A DNA stretch of 8,351 nt, taken from assembly GCA_024279075.1 (NCBI GenBank), contig JAJRRX010000099.1, positions 1 to 8,351 on the forward strand. The letters run 5' to 3'. This DNA comes from Alphaproteobacteria bacterium (GTDB lineage Bacteria; Pseudomonadota; Alphaproteobacteria; Rhodobacterales; Rhodobacteraceae). Under the pieces are notes generated by a model. That model was not told the DNA's origin. It saw only the letters and a list, made by a program, of their open reading frames with translations, and ran no database searches. The position numbers and the translations under genes are program-made. Numbering within the stretch: position 1 is the stretch's first letter; each line of letters begins with the position of its first letter. This document shows, piece by piece, positions 1 to 5,555 of this stretch.

Positions 1-115
1 CTAGAACCTCTTCCAGAGTTGCATACCCTTTATGGTCGTCGCCGTCATCAGGGTTGAACTGCTCCGTCCAAAGCAATATTTCCCTCATTCTTTCGAGGTT
101 TCTTGCAAGGCTCAC
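1..115 (-). CDS. Partial unidentified protein downstream of pheS (N-terminal 38 residues)
   Basis: An open frame begins 2 nt after the pheS stop with GTG at 115-113 and stays open to the left edge, so only 38 residues are visible. An in-frame ATG lies at 88-86 (codon 10). The visible part contains LLWTEQFNPDDGDDHKGYAT: an aromatic/hydrophobic stretch followed by an acidic Asp/Gly run. I do not recognise the family. Its closeness to the pheS stop suggests co-transcription and perhaps translational coupling; the G-run at the end of pheS could act as a crude ribosome binding site for the GTG. In many bacteria pheT follows pheS, but the start of this protein does not look like PheT, so it would be an extra gene between the two. 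It is a short fragment and the start choice is uncertain. Confidence 0.5.
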   Translation of the reverse strand, partial: MSLARNLERMREILLWTEQFNPDDGDDHKGYATLEEVL

Positions 116-117
116 CC

Positions 118-1194
118 CTAAATCCCCCCCCGCATATTCGGGACATCCAAGCTCGAAAACCCGTAATGCCTTAACCACCGCAAGTCCGAGTCAAAAAACG
201 CCCGCAAGTCCGGAATCCCGTATTTCAGCATCGCCAGTCGGTCAATCCCGATGCCAAAGGCGAAGCCCTGATACTCCGCAGGGTCCACCCCCGCCGCTGA
301 AAGCACCTTCGGGTGCACCATGCCGCTGCCCAGAATTTCCATCCAGTCATCGCCCTCGCCGATTTTCAGCTGGCCCTTATCCCAAGAGCAGCGGATATCG
401 ACCTCGGCGCTTGGCTCCGTAAACGGAAAATGCGAGGCGCGGAATTTCAGCTCTACGTTATCGACCTCGAAAAAGGCGCGGCAGAATTCTTCCAGTGTCC
501 ACTTGAGGTTGGCCATCGAGATATCTTTATCAATCGCCAGCCCCTCAACCTGATGGAACATCGGGGTGTGGGTGTTGTCATAATCCGAGCGATAAACCCG
601 CCCCGGTGCAATGATCCGGCAGGGCACGCCGTGCTTCTCCATATGGCGGATTTGCACGGGGCTGGTATGGGTGCGCAGCACATGCGGCGGGCGGTTGTCG
701 CCTTCATCTCGGTGCATGTAGAAGGTGTCAAACTCCTGCCGAGCGGGGTGCTCGGGGGGGATGTTGAGCGCGTCGAAATTATAGTAATCATTCTCGATCT
801 GCGGGCCTTCGGCGACGCCGTAACCAAGGTCCGCGAATATCGCGATGATCTCTTCGGTGACTTGGCTGATCGGGTGCACACTGCCCTGCCCTTCAGGCCG
901 TGCAGGCGCGGTTACATCGAGCCATTCAGTGCGCAGGCGCTCGTTCAGGGCGTCATCTTCCAGCCCTGCCTTGCGGGCGGCCAGTGCTGAGTTGATCTCG
1001 TTTTTTAGGGCGTTCAGCGCTGGCCCCGCCACCTGCTTCTCCTCCGGCATCATCTTGCCCAGCCCGCGCATCATTAAGCTGACCTCGCCCTTTTTGCCCA
1101 CCGCTGCCACGCGGGTGGCTTCCAGCGCGTCCAGATCAGGCGCATCGGCCACTTGGCTCAGGATTTTGGCTTTGAGTTCAGAAATATCGTCCAT
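118..1194 (-). CDS. pheS: Phenylalanyl-tRNA synthetase alpha subunit
   Basis: Catalytic subunit of the cytoplasmic alpha2-beta2 class II enzyme that charges tRNA-Phe with phenylalanine using ATP. The 358-residue product has the family's usual length. The N-terminal ~90 residues are charged and helical, fitting the tRNA-binding coiled coil. LRTHTSPVQIR (173-183) and FPFTEPSAEVDI (256-267) are typical of the Phe/ATP pocket. Class II motif 2 is GRVYRSDYDNTHTP (198-211), and motif 3 lies in GFAFGIGIDRLAM (310-322). In FAFG, the Ala that sets Phe specificity in the E. coli enzyme is kept (A312). I chose ATG at 1194 because MDDISELKAKI is the normal beginning. The frame stays open to an ATG at 1248, but those 18 residues lie over the likely leader. 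The Shine-Dalgarno is weak (ACGGGG). The coding strand ends in a run of eight G just before ATT TAG. pheT is not in the window. Confidence 0.97.
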   Translation of the reverse strand: MDDISELKAKILSQVADAPDLDALEATRVAAVGKKGEVSLMMRGLGKMMPEEKQVAGPALNALKNEINSALAARKAGLEDDALNERLRTEWLDVTAPARPEGQGSVHPISQVTEEIIAIFADLGYGVAEGPQIENDYYNFDALNIPPEHPARQEFDTFYMHRDEGDNRPPHVLRTHTSPVQIRHMEKHGVPCRIIAPGRVYRSDYDNTHTPMFHQVEGLAIDKDISMANLKWTLEEFCRAFFEVDNVELKFRASHFPFTEPSAEVDIRCSWDKGQLKIGEGDDWMEILGSGMVHPKVLSAAGVDPAEYQGFAFGIGIDRLAMLKYGIPDLRAFFDSDLRWLRHYGFSSLDVPNMRGGI

Positions 1195-1260
1195 AACAGG
1201 CCCCGTAAGTCGTTTGGCTCGGGGTATCATATGGCGCGCAAATTGCAAGCCTTAGCCGCG

Positions 1261-1299
1261 TTAACACACCGTTAACGAATTGGGCATATTACCTATTTA
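1261..1299 (+). promoter_or_regulatory. CtrA-type box with possible -10, upstream of the RTX gene
   Basis: TTAA at 1261-1264, seven bases, then TTAAC at 1272-1276 is an exact match to the alphaproteobacterial CtrA consensus TTAA-N7-TTAAC. Because each half is GTTAAC, the match is perfect on both strands. Seventeen bases downstream lies TATTTA (1294-1299), a weak -10 at the spacing seen in CtrA-activated promoters, where TTAAC replaces the -35. A start near 1306 would leave a short leader containing the AGGGG ribosome binding site (1311-1315) of the RTX gene at 1322. The same box is about 65 bp upstream of pheS on the other strand, but no -10 is correctly placed there. The match is read from sequence; binding is inferred. 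Confidence 0.5.
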
Positions 1300-1321
1300 T
1301 GGTTAATTTTAGGGGTATTTT

Positions 1322-1975
1322 ATGATCATTACCGGCACCAACGCCAAAGATACACTTTATGATACCGGAAATCGGGACTGGCTGACAGGCGGCATTCGGG
1401 GCGACACTTTTGTGCTGAGCCATGATGGCAAGCGCGACACGATTACTGACTTCAAAGACCGTGCCGATGTGATTGATTTTACCGATTTTAATGTGACGTT
1501 TGAAGAGTTGTTTATCTATCAGATCAACACTTATAGCTTTGTGATCGAAATTCGCGGGGAAAATACGCAAGTGGATGTAATCCCCCCCACCCTTGGGGAT
1601 CCGGCGATCACGACCTATAGCTTTACGGCAGATGATTTTATCTTTGCTGTTGGCGCGGCGCCCCCCAATGTGGTGATACAATCGGATACCGCTGGCAAGG
1701 ACAAGCTTTTAGGCACCGGTCGGCCAGATGTGTTTGTGTTTACGCCCGATGGGCTGCGCGATGCGGTGCGGCGATTTGAGATGCACAAAGACAAGATTGA
1801 CTTATCAGCCTTTGGCACCGCATTTGAAAATCTGGTATTTACTGATGTGAAGGATGGCCGAATATCAATAGGGGTGACGACCCTTGATTTTGGTTTTGAG
1901 CGCGTAGTTATCAACGATCGGTCGCATCTCTTCACTTCGGCGGAGCTTACGGCGGATGATTTTATTTTTGCATAG
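1322..1975 (+). CDS. Small two-module RTX-type calcium-binding protein, probably secreted by a type I system
   Basis: A 217-residue acidic protein without an N-terminal signal peptide. Degenerate RTX nonapeptides (consensus GGxGxDxUx) are in register at 5-13 (GTNAKDTLY), 14-22 (DTGNRDWLT), 23-31 (GGIRGDTFV), 122-130 (DTAGKDKLL) and 131-139 (GTGRPDVFV). Each set is followed by a beta-rich stretch with D-x-I-D-F/L motifs (VIDFTDF, KIDLSAF), as in serralysin-like C-terminal domains. The protein is a tandem duplication: both modules end in TADDFIFA (102-109 and 210-217). A terminal D-D-F-hydrophobic tail is common in roseobacterial RTX proteins exported by ABC/type I systems. No catalytic domain is present, so the job is unknown; a small calcium-binding or surface protein is an inference. 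A good AGGGG lies 6 bases before the ATG. The gene is more AT-rich than its neighbours and lies against them, between rplT and pheS, which suggests insertion. Confidence 0.85.
   Translation: MIITGTNAKDTLYDTGNRDWLTGGIRGDTFVLSHDGKRDTITDFKDRADVIDFTDFNVTFEELFIYQINTYSFVIEIRGENTQVDVIPPTLGDPAITTYSFTADDFIFAVGAAPPNVVIQSDTAGKDKLLGTGRPDVFVFTPDGLRDAVRRFEMHKDKIDLSAFGTAFENLVFTDVKDGRISIGVTTLDFGFERVVINDRSHLFTSAELTADDFIFA
1625..1647 (+). repeat. Direct repeat, copy 1 (end of RTX module 1)
   Basis: This 23-base stretch encoding TADDFIFA matches the copy at 1949-1971 at 21 of 23 positions, the differences being synonymous. It marks the internal duplication of the RTX gene and implies either a fairly recent duplication or homogenisation, since the rest of the two modules has diverged much more. 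Confidence 0.8.
1949..1971 (+). repeat. Direct repeat, copy 2 (end of RTX module 2)
   Basis: Second copy of the 23-base TADDFIFA-coding stretch (21 of 23 identical to 1625-1647), lying directly before the stop codon. In this position it would form the C-terminal export signal tail. Confidence 0.8.
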
Positions 1976-1998
1976 AAGTGCACGCCAAGCGTTAGGCA

Positions 1999-2035
1999 CA
2001 AAAAAACCCGCCAGCATTAGGCGGGTTTCAATTTC
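1999..2035. terminator. Bidirectional rho-independent terminator between the RTX gene and rplT
   Basis: A perfect 9-bp stem AAACCCGCC (2004-2012) / GGCGGGTTT (2020-2028) with a 7-base loop. On the minus strand the stem runs into a tract of T (six A on the plus strand at 2001-2006), a good terminator for rplT. On the plus strand it is followed by TTTCAATTTCTT, a weaker tail, and lies about 28 bases past the RTX stop. It therefore separates the two converging genes. Confidence 0.85.
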
Positions 2036-2049
2036 TTCGCGCCTTGGCC

Positions 2050-2412
2050 TTAAGCCAATGCGGCTTTTGCTTGGTCAACCACAGCCGTAAAGGCTTCTGG
2101 TTCATGCACGGCGAGGTCTGCCAGCACTTTACGGTCCACTTCGATGCCAGCCAATGTGAGGCCGTTGATGAACTTGGAATAGTTCAGGCTCTCATCATTC
2201 AAGCGCACGGCAGCGTTGATCCGTTGGATCCAAAGCGCGCGGAAATTACGCTTGCGGGCCTTACGGTCCCTCGTGGCGTATTGCATTGCTTTATCAACAG
2301 CTTGCGTAGCTGTGCGGAAGTTACGCGAACGCGCACCATAATAGCCTTTGGCGGCTTTGATGACTTTGCGATGGCGGGCGTGAGCGGCGGCGCCGCCTTT
2401 TACTCTAGACAT
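2050..2412 (-). CDS. rplT: 50S ribosomal protein L20
   Basis: A 120-residue basic protein of the usual L20 length, binding 23S rRNA early in large-subunit assembly. The N-terminal extension MSRVKGGAAAHARHRKV with KAAKGYYGARSRNFRTA (19-35) is the standard rRNA-binding tail; RKRNFRALWIQRINAA and LNYSKFINGL in the globular half are also diagnostic. It follows rpmI by 11 bases, and its GGAG ribosome binding site overlaps the rpmI stop codon, so the two are translated from one message. In Escherichia coli L20 represses its own operon by binding the leader; whether that happens here cannot be seen. It ends just before the bidirectional hairpin terminator. Confidence 0.98.
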   Translation of the reverse strand: MSRVKGGAAAHARHRKVIKAAKGYYGARSRNFRTATQAVDKAMQYATRDRKARKRNFRALWIQRINAAVRLNDESLNYSKFINGLTLAGIEVDRKVLADLAVHEPEAFTAVVDQAKAALA

Positions 2413-2423
2413 ATCTCAGGCTC

Positions 2424-2624
2424 CTAACGTGCGTATGGCATGTATTTTTTGACGATTTTCGAATCCGCAGCGCACAAAAGTGTGGTGCCGCGAGCATTGC
2501 GCAAAAACTTGTTTGAGCGCTTGATCATACCGTGCTGTTTGCCAGCCTGAGAGGCCTTTACGCGGCCAGAAGCCGTTATCTTAAAGCGTTTTTTCGCGCT
2601 TGATTTTGTCTTCATCTTGGGCAT
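2424..2624 (-). CDS. rpmI: 50S ribosomal protein L35
   Basis: A 66-residue, very basic protein of normal L35 length. It begins MPKMKTKSSAKKRFKITASG and carries HGMIKRSNKFLRNARG (31-46), both family signatures. I start it at 2624: a strong GAGGAGA lies 6-7 bases upstream. The frame is open 30 codons further up to 2714, but that stretch overlies the promoter and leader. First gene of the rpmI-rplT pair. infC, which often precedes rpmI, is absent; a small membrane-protein gene and pyk take that place. Confidence 0.97.
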   Translation of the reverse strand: MPKMKTKSSAKKRFKITASGRVKASQAGKQHGMIKRSNKFLRNARGTTLLCAADSKIVKKYMPYAR

Positions 2625-2701
2625 TTCCGTCTCCTCAAAAAGAGTTGGTATATGGAGCGACTCGGCAGCCCTAACAGGCCGGCCGCACCGGTGGAGCGCA
2701 C

Positions 2702-2730
2702 CTAATAGGCGCAATTTGCACCCGTTGCAA
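2702..2730 (-). promoter_or_regulatory. Candidate sigma-70-type promoter of rpmI-rplT
   Basis: Reading the minus strand, TTGCAA (2730-2725), a 17-base spacer and TATTAG (2707-2702) form a -35/-10 pair, each matching 4 of 6 consensus positions. The start would be near 2695, leaving a GC-rich leader of about 70 nt with GGCCGGCC and other self-complementary pieces before the ribosome binding site. GANTC methylation sites lie just upstream (2734-2738) and inside the leader (2659-2663). The promoter would overlap nothing but the last bases after the upstream small gene. Confidence 0.4.
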
Positions 2731-2739
2731 GGGGATTCG

Positions 2740-2967
2740 TTAGTTTACGATCTTCGCATAAAGCTTATAAATCGCAACGGGTATATCCTCTGCCAGGTTT
2801 CCGCCGTTGCTCAGCGTGGTGGCCTGATAAAGCGCAAAACCGCCAACCACAAAAAGCACTAAGGCAAACGCAACAGAGCGCCGGTTGGTCACCGCGTTAA
2901 AGCCGGATAATAGACTGACAATCAGCAGCGCCATTGCCGTCAGTAAATAGGTCTCATAAGTGGACAT
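2740..2967 (-). CDS. Small two-helix membrane protein, function unknown
   Basis: A 75-residue protein with two predicted membrane segments, about residues 7-26 (YLLTAMALLIVSLLSGFNAV) and 32-50 (VAFALVLFVVGGFALYQAT), joined by a short basic loop (TNRRS). By the positive-inside rule the loop should be cytoplasmic, with both ends outside. The C-terminal tail (NLAEDIPVAIYKLYAKIVN) is amphipathic. A GAGG lies 6 bases before the ATG, supporting the start. It is 98 bp downstream of pyk with no clear terminator in between, so it may be read from the pyk message. I do not recognise a named family. The combination of a good ribosome binding site and clean membrane segments makes it a real gene. Confidence 0.75.
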   Translation of the reverse strand: MSTYETYLLTAMALLIVSLLSGFNAVTNRRSVAFALVLFVVGGFALYQATTLSNGGNLAEDIPVAIYKLYAKIVN

Positions 2968-3065
2968 GGCCGCCTCGTTATTCCAGAGCCACCCTATACC
3001 AGACGAGCAGAAAACTTACCACCACGCCTGGCTATTGAGGCGGAAACCTGCCGATTTAAACCATA

Positions 3066-4523
3066 TTAATCGAGCTCGCTGCCATAGATCAGTTTTTCGT
3101 TCACCGGTGCCACGCGCAAAATATTGGTGGTGCCAGGGGTGTTAAATGGCACACCGGCAGTGACCACGATCATATCGTTTTCACTCGCAAAACCAGCTTC
3201 TTTTGCCGCTTTAGCTGCGTTAATCACCGCTTCCTTAAAACGAGCAACTTCGCCAGACACCACACAATGCAGGCCCCAAACCAGCGCCAAACGCCGTGCG
3301 GTTCTTGGCACTGGCGTAATGGCAATAATCGGCACTCGTGGGCGCTCCCGCGCGGCCAGCATGGCCGTGGTGCCCGATTGGGTGAAGCTGGCAATCGCCT
3401 TAATATCCGTGGTTTCTGCCACTTCGCGGGCCGCTGCACTAATCGCATCCGCCACCCGCGCCCGGCTTGGGGTGTGAGAAGCCTCAAGCCCCGCGCGATA
3501 CATTTCGTCTTTCTCGACCTCAACTGCCACGTTGTTCATGGTGGTCACGGCTTCAATCGGGAAGTCTCCCGCTGCGCTTTCCGCCGATAGCATCACCGCA
3601 TCTGCGCCCTCATAAATCGCTTGTGCCACATCTGATACCTCGGCCCGCGTGGGCACGGGGGAGCTGATCATGCTCTCCATCATTTGTGTGGCCACGATCA
3701 CCGGCTTGCCGACCCTACGGCAGGCATGCACCAAATGTTTTTGGATCGGCGGCACGGCTTGCACAGGTAGCTCCACGCCCAAATCGCCGCGCGCCACCAT
3801 CACACCATCGGTCACAGCCAGAATTTCCTCAAAGGCATCCACAGCCGCCGGTTTTTCGATTTTCGAGATAATCGCCGCGCGGCCTTTAGCCAGCTCTTTG
3901 GCCTGCAACACGTCAGAGGCCCGCTGCACAAAGCTTAGCGCCAGCCAATCCACGCCCAGCGCGCAGGCGAACTCTAGGTCCGCGAGGTCCTTCTCGGAAA
4001 GCGCCGCCAAGGGCAGCACCACGTCCGGCACATTCACACCCTTGCGGTTGGATATTTTGCCGCCCACCATCACTTCGGTATCAGCGTAATCATCGCCGCA
4101 AGCCGTAACCTTGAGGCTGATTTTACCGTCATCCACCAAGAGCGTAGAGCCAACTTCCAGCGCCTTGAAAATCTCTGTGTGCGGCAGATTCACCCGCGTA
4201 TCATCGCCCGGCGCATCGTCCAGATCAAAGCGGAACGCCGTGCCTTCCACCAAAATCTCACTATCATTGGCAAACACCCCGCAGCGCAGCTTTGGCCCCT
4301 GAAGGTCGGCCAAAATGCCGATCGGGCGGTTCAGCTCCACCTCCAGCTCCCGAATAATCGTGTGCCGCAGCTTAATCTCTCCATGCGTCCCGTGGCTCAT
4401 ATTGAGGCGAAATACATCCGCCCCTGCCAGAAAAAGCTCACGGATCATTTGCTTGGTGTCAGAAGCTGGGCCGAGGGTTGCCACAATTTTGACATTCCTC
4501 TGGCGGCGAATACCTGTCGTCAT
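3066..4523 (-). CDS. pyk: Pyruvate kinase
   Basis: Converts phosphoenolpyruvate and ADP to pyruvate and ATP, the last step of glycolysis, in the cytoplasm. At 485 residues it has the full bacterial length. Visible signatures are VKIVATLGPAS (11-21), RLNMSHGTHGE (39-49, with R39, N41 and S43 for substrate/cation binding), the B-domain (about 80-170), IISKIEKPAAVDAFEEI (218-234, with catalytic K221 and metal ligand E223), VMVARGDLGVELP (241-253, metal ligand D247), VIVATQMMESM (275-285) and PTRAEVSDVAQAIYEGADAV (291-310). The C-terminal domain (about 345-485) is the regulatory domain of the family and ends normally. The ATG at 4523 is followed directly by the conserved N-terminus; the ribosome binding site is weak (AAGAGAAA). 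A large hairpin lies 25 nt upstream of the start codon. Confidence 0.97.
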   Translation of the reverse strand: MTTGIRRQRNVKIVATLGPASDTKQMIRELFLAGADVFRLNMSHGTHGEIKLRHTIIRELEVELNRPIGILADLQGPKLRCGVFANDSEILVEGTAFRFDLDDAPGDDTRVNLPHTEIFKALEVGSTLLVDDGKISLKVTACGDDYADTEVMVGGKISNRKGVNVPDVVLPLAALSEKDLADLEFACALGVDWLALSFVQRASDVLQAKELAKGRAAIISKIEKPAAVDAFEEILAVTDGVMVARGDLGVELPVQAVPPIQKHLVHACRRVGKPVIVATQMMESMISSPVPTRAEVSDVAQAIYEGADAVMLSAESAAGDFPIEAVTTMNNVAVEVEKDEMYRAGLEASHTPSRARVADAISAAAREVAETTDIKAIASFTQSGTTAMLAARERPRVPIIAITPVPRTARRLALVWGLHCVVSGEVARFKEAVINAAKAAKEAGFASENDMIVVTAGVPFNTPGTTNILRVAPVNEKLIYGSELD

Positions 4524-4548
4524 AATTTCTCTTTTCGTGCCTGTTGCA

Positions 4549-4640
4549 TTTCGACTTTATTTTGCATCATGCCCTGCCAGCGAACGCAATTACTGCCTCG
4601 CTGGCTGGGCATGATTTGTGCATTCAACAAAAAGTCGAAA
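4549..4640. repeat. Long interrupted inverted repeat / hairpin in the pyk leader
   Basis: Inner arms ATCATGCCCTGCCAGCGA (4566-4583) and TCGCTGGCTGGGCATGAT (4598-4615) are complementary at 17 of 18 positions around a 14-base loop. Outer arms TTTCGACTTT (4549-4558) and AAAGTCGAAA (4631-4640) are perfectly complementary over 10 bp. An asymmetric internal loop (7 bases left, 15 right) separates the two stems, and TGCA on each side could partly pair. It lies 25 nt from the pyk start codon, so it would sit in the 5' leader. No T-tract follows on either strand, so it is not a simple terminator. It may be an mRNA control or stability element, or a small dispersed repeat. Confidence 0.8.
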
Positions 4641-4665
4641 CGCGTTAATTGGCGGGCCTTTGGCG

Positions 4666-4694
4666 TGTATAGCGCACTCAGGCGCGGATGTCCG
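4666..4694 (-). promoter_or_regulatory. Possible pyk promoter
   Basis: On the minus strand, CGGACA (4694-4689), 17 bases, then TATACA (4671-4666) match the -35 and -10 consensus at 4 of 6 positions each. The start would be near 4659, giving a leader of about 135 nt that includes the whole hairpin. The -35 lies inside a short palindrome (4684-4695), a possible operator. The match is modest and could be chance. Confidence 0.25.
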
Positions 4695-4798
4695 CAAGAA
4701 TTGGCGAAATATCCTTGCTTTTTGGTCGCACAGGCTGGCCCATAATTTCGGATGGGTATATCAAGCCTGTGACAGTTTAAAGAATCGGACTCCTTATA

Positions 4799-5548
4799 AT
4801 GAGCGAACATGATGCATATGAAGCGCTAAATACCAGCGTGCAATCAAATGTGCTTATCTTGTGTGACCATGCCAGCAACCGCGTGCCAGAGGCGGTAAAC
4901 GGCGGCAGCCTAGGTATTTCAGAAGCCGATATGAACCGCCATATCGCCTTTGATATTGGCGCGCGGGAAACAGCGCTTATGATCGCCCAAGCCCTTGAGG
5001 CCCCGATGCTGGCCAGCCGGTTTTCGCGCCTTGTGATTGACCCGAACCGTGGCGAGGATGACCCGACCATCCTGATGAAAATCTATGATCACACCATTGT
5101 TGAGGGCAATCGCTTTGCGGATGCCGCCGAGAAGGAACGCCGGATCGAGGCCTATCACCGCCCCTATCACGCGGCGATAGATGCCGCTTTGGAGAAGGTG
5201 ACGGCGCGCGGCGAGGTCCCCGTGCTGATCTCCATCCACTCCTACACCCCCCAGCTCAATGGCCGCCCCAAGCGCCCGTGGCATATCGGCGTGCTCTGGG
5301 ATGCGGATGCCCGTATCCCCGTGCCACTGATGGCAAAACTGCGCCAAGATCCCGAGATCGTCGTCGGCGATAACGAGCCCTACTCTGGCGAGCTGCGCGG
5401 GGATACCATGTATTTCCACGCCACCAAAAACAACTATCCGCATGTGCTGATCGAACTGCGGCATGACCTGATAGACACATCTGAGGGCCAAGCCAAATGG
5501 GCCGGTATTCTGGCCAAGCCACTCAACGAAATCATCCAAACCCTGTGA
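4799..5548 (+). CDS. N-formylglutamate amidohydrolase family protein
   Basis: A 249-residue cytoplasmic member of the FGase family (PF05013). The best-known members (HutG type) split N-formyl-L-glutamate to formate and glutamate in one branch of histidine breakdown. Signatures: NVLILCDHASNRVP (17-30, D23 and H24 near the active site), FDIGARETALMIAQAL (51-66), SRLVIDPNRGEDDPT (76-90), EAYHRPYHAAID (117-128), VLISIHSYTP (142-151, H147), DNEPYSGELRG (191-201) and PHVLIELRHDLI (214-225, E219 and H222), all rich in possible metal and catalytic residues. The ATG at 4799 is the only sensible start, though its ribosome binding site is poor. No hutH, hutU or hutI is nearby, so the true substrate may be another N-formyl or N-acyl compound. 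First gene of a tight operon with a DUF1244 gene and a ZnuA-like gene. Confidence 0.92.
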   Translation: MSEHDAYEALNTSVQSNVLILCDHASNRVPEAVNGGSLGISEADMNRHIAFDIGARETALMIAQALEAPMLASRFSRLVIDPNRGEDDPTILMKIYDHTIVEGNRFADAAEKERRIEAYHRPYHAAIDAALEKVTARGEVPVLISIHSYTPQLNGRPKRPWHIGVLWDADARIPVPLMAKLRQDPEIVVGDNEPYSGELRGDTMYFHATKNNYPHVLIELRHDLIDTSEGQAKWAGILAKPLNEIIQTL

Positions 5549-5555
5549 GGAAAAT

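Larger units (their letters stand above)
4524..4798. other. Divergent intergenic region between pyk and the amidohydrolase operon
   Basis: This 275-bp stretch contains no convincing gene. It holds, from left to right: the weak pyk ribosome binding site; the long inverted repeat (4549-4640); a possible pyk promoter (4666-4694, minus strand); a 12-bp palindrome GCGGATGTCCGC (4684-4695) overlapping that promoter's -35; a wider inverted repeat CACAGGCT/AGCCTGTG (4729-4736 and 4764-4771); and two GANTC sites (4782-4792) directly before the plus-strand start codon. CATAAT at 4741-4746 is a good -10 for the plus strand, but no good -35 stands 16-18 bases before it. Confidence 0.7.

Noticed and set aside
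313..990. Plus-strand open frame of 225 codons across pheS
   Set aside because: It lies wholly antisense to the firmly identified pheS and has no recognisable domain; long antisense frames are common in GC-rich coding DNA.
1212..1260. Sigma-70 promoter for pheS using TTGCAA and TATGAT on the minus strand
   Set aside because: The two hexamers are only 11 bp apart, and nothing -35-like stands 16-18 bp before TATGAT.
1195..1321. Phe-rich leader peptide and attenuator (pheM-like) upstream of pheS
   Set aside because: No short frame rich in Phe codons and no terminator hairpin is present on the minus strand before pheS.
2625..2714. Upstream extension of L35 by 30 residues
   Set aside because: The conserved L35 start MPKMKTK has a strong ribosome binding site at 2624, and the extension covers the likely leader.
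3055..3069. Second CtrA-like pair of TTAA elements after pyk
   Set aside because: The spacing is six bases, not seven, there is no TTAAC end, and it lies at the 3' end of pyk rather than in a promoter.
4795..4800. Perfect TATAAT overlapping the start codon of the amidohydrolase gene
   Set aside because: Transcription from it would start inside the coding region, no -35 is found 16-18 bp upstream, and the ATG at 4799 is the only start giving the normal N-terminus.
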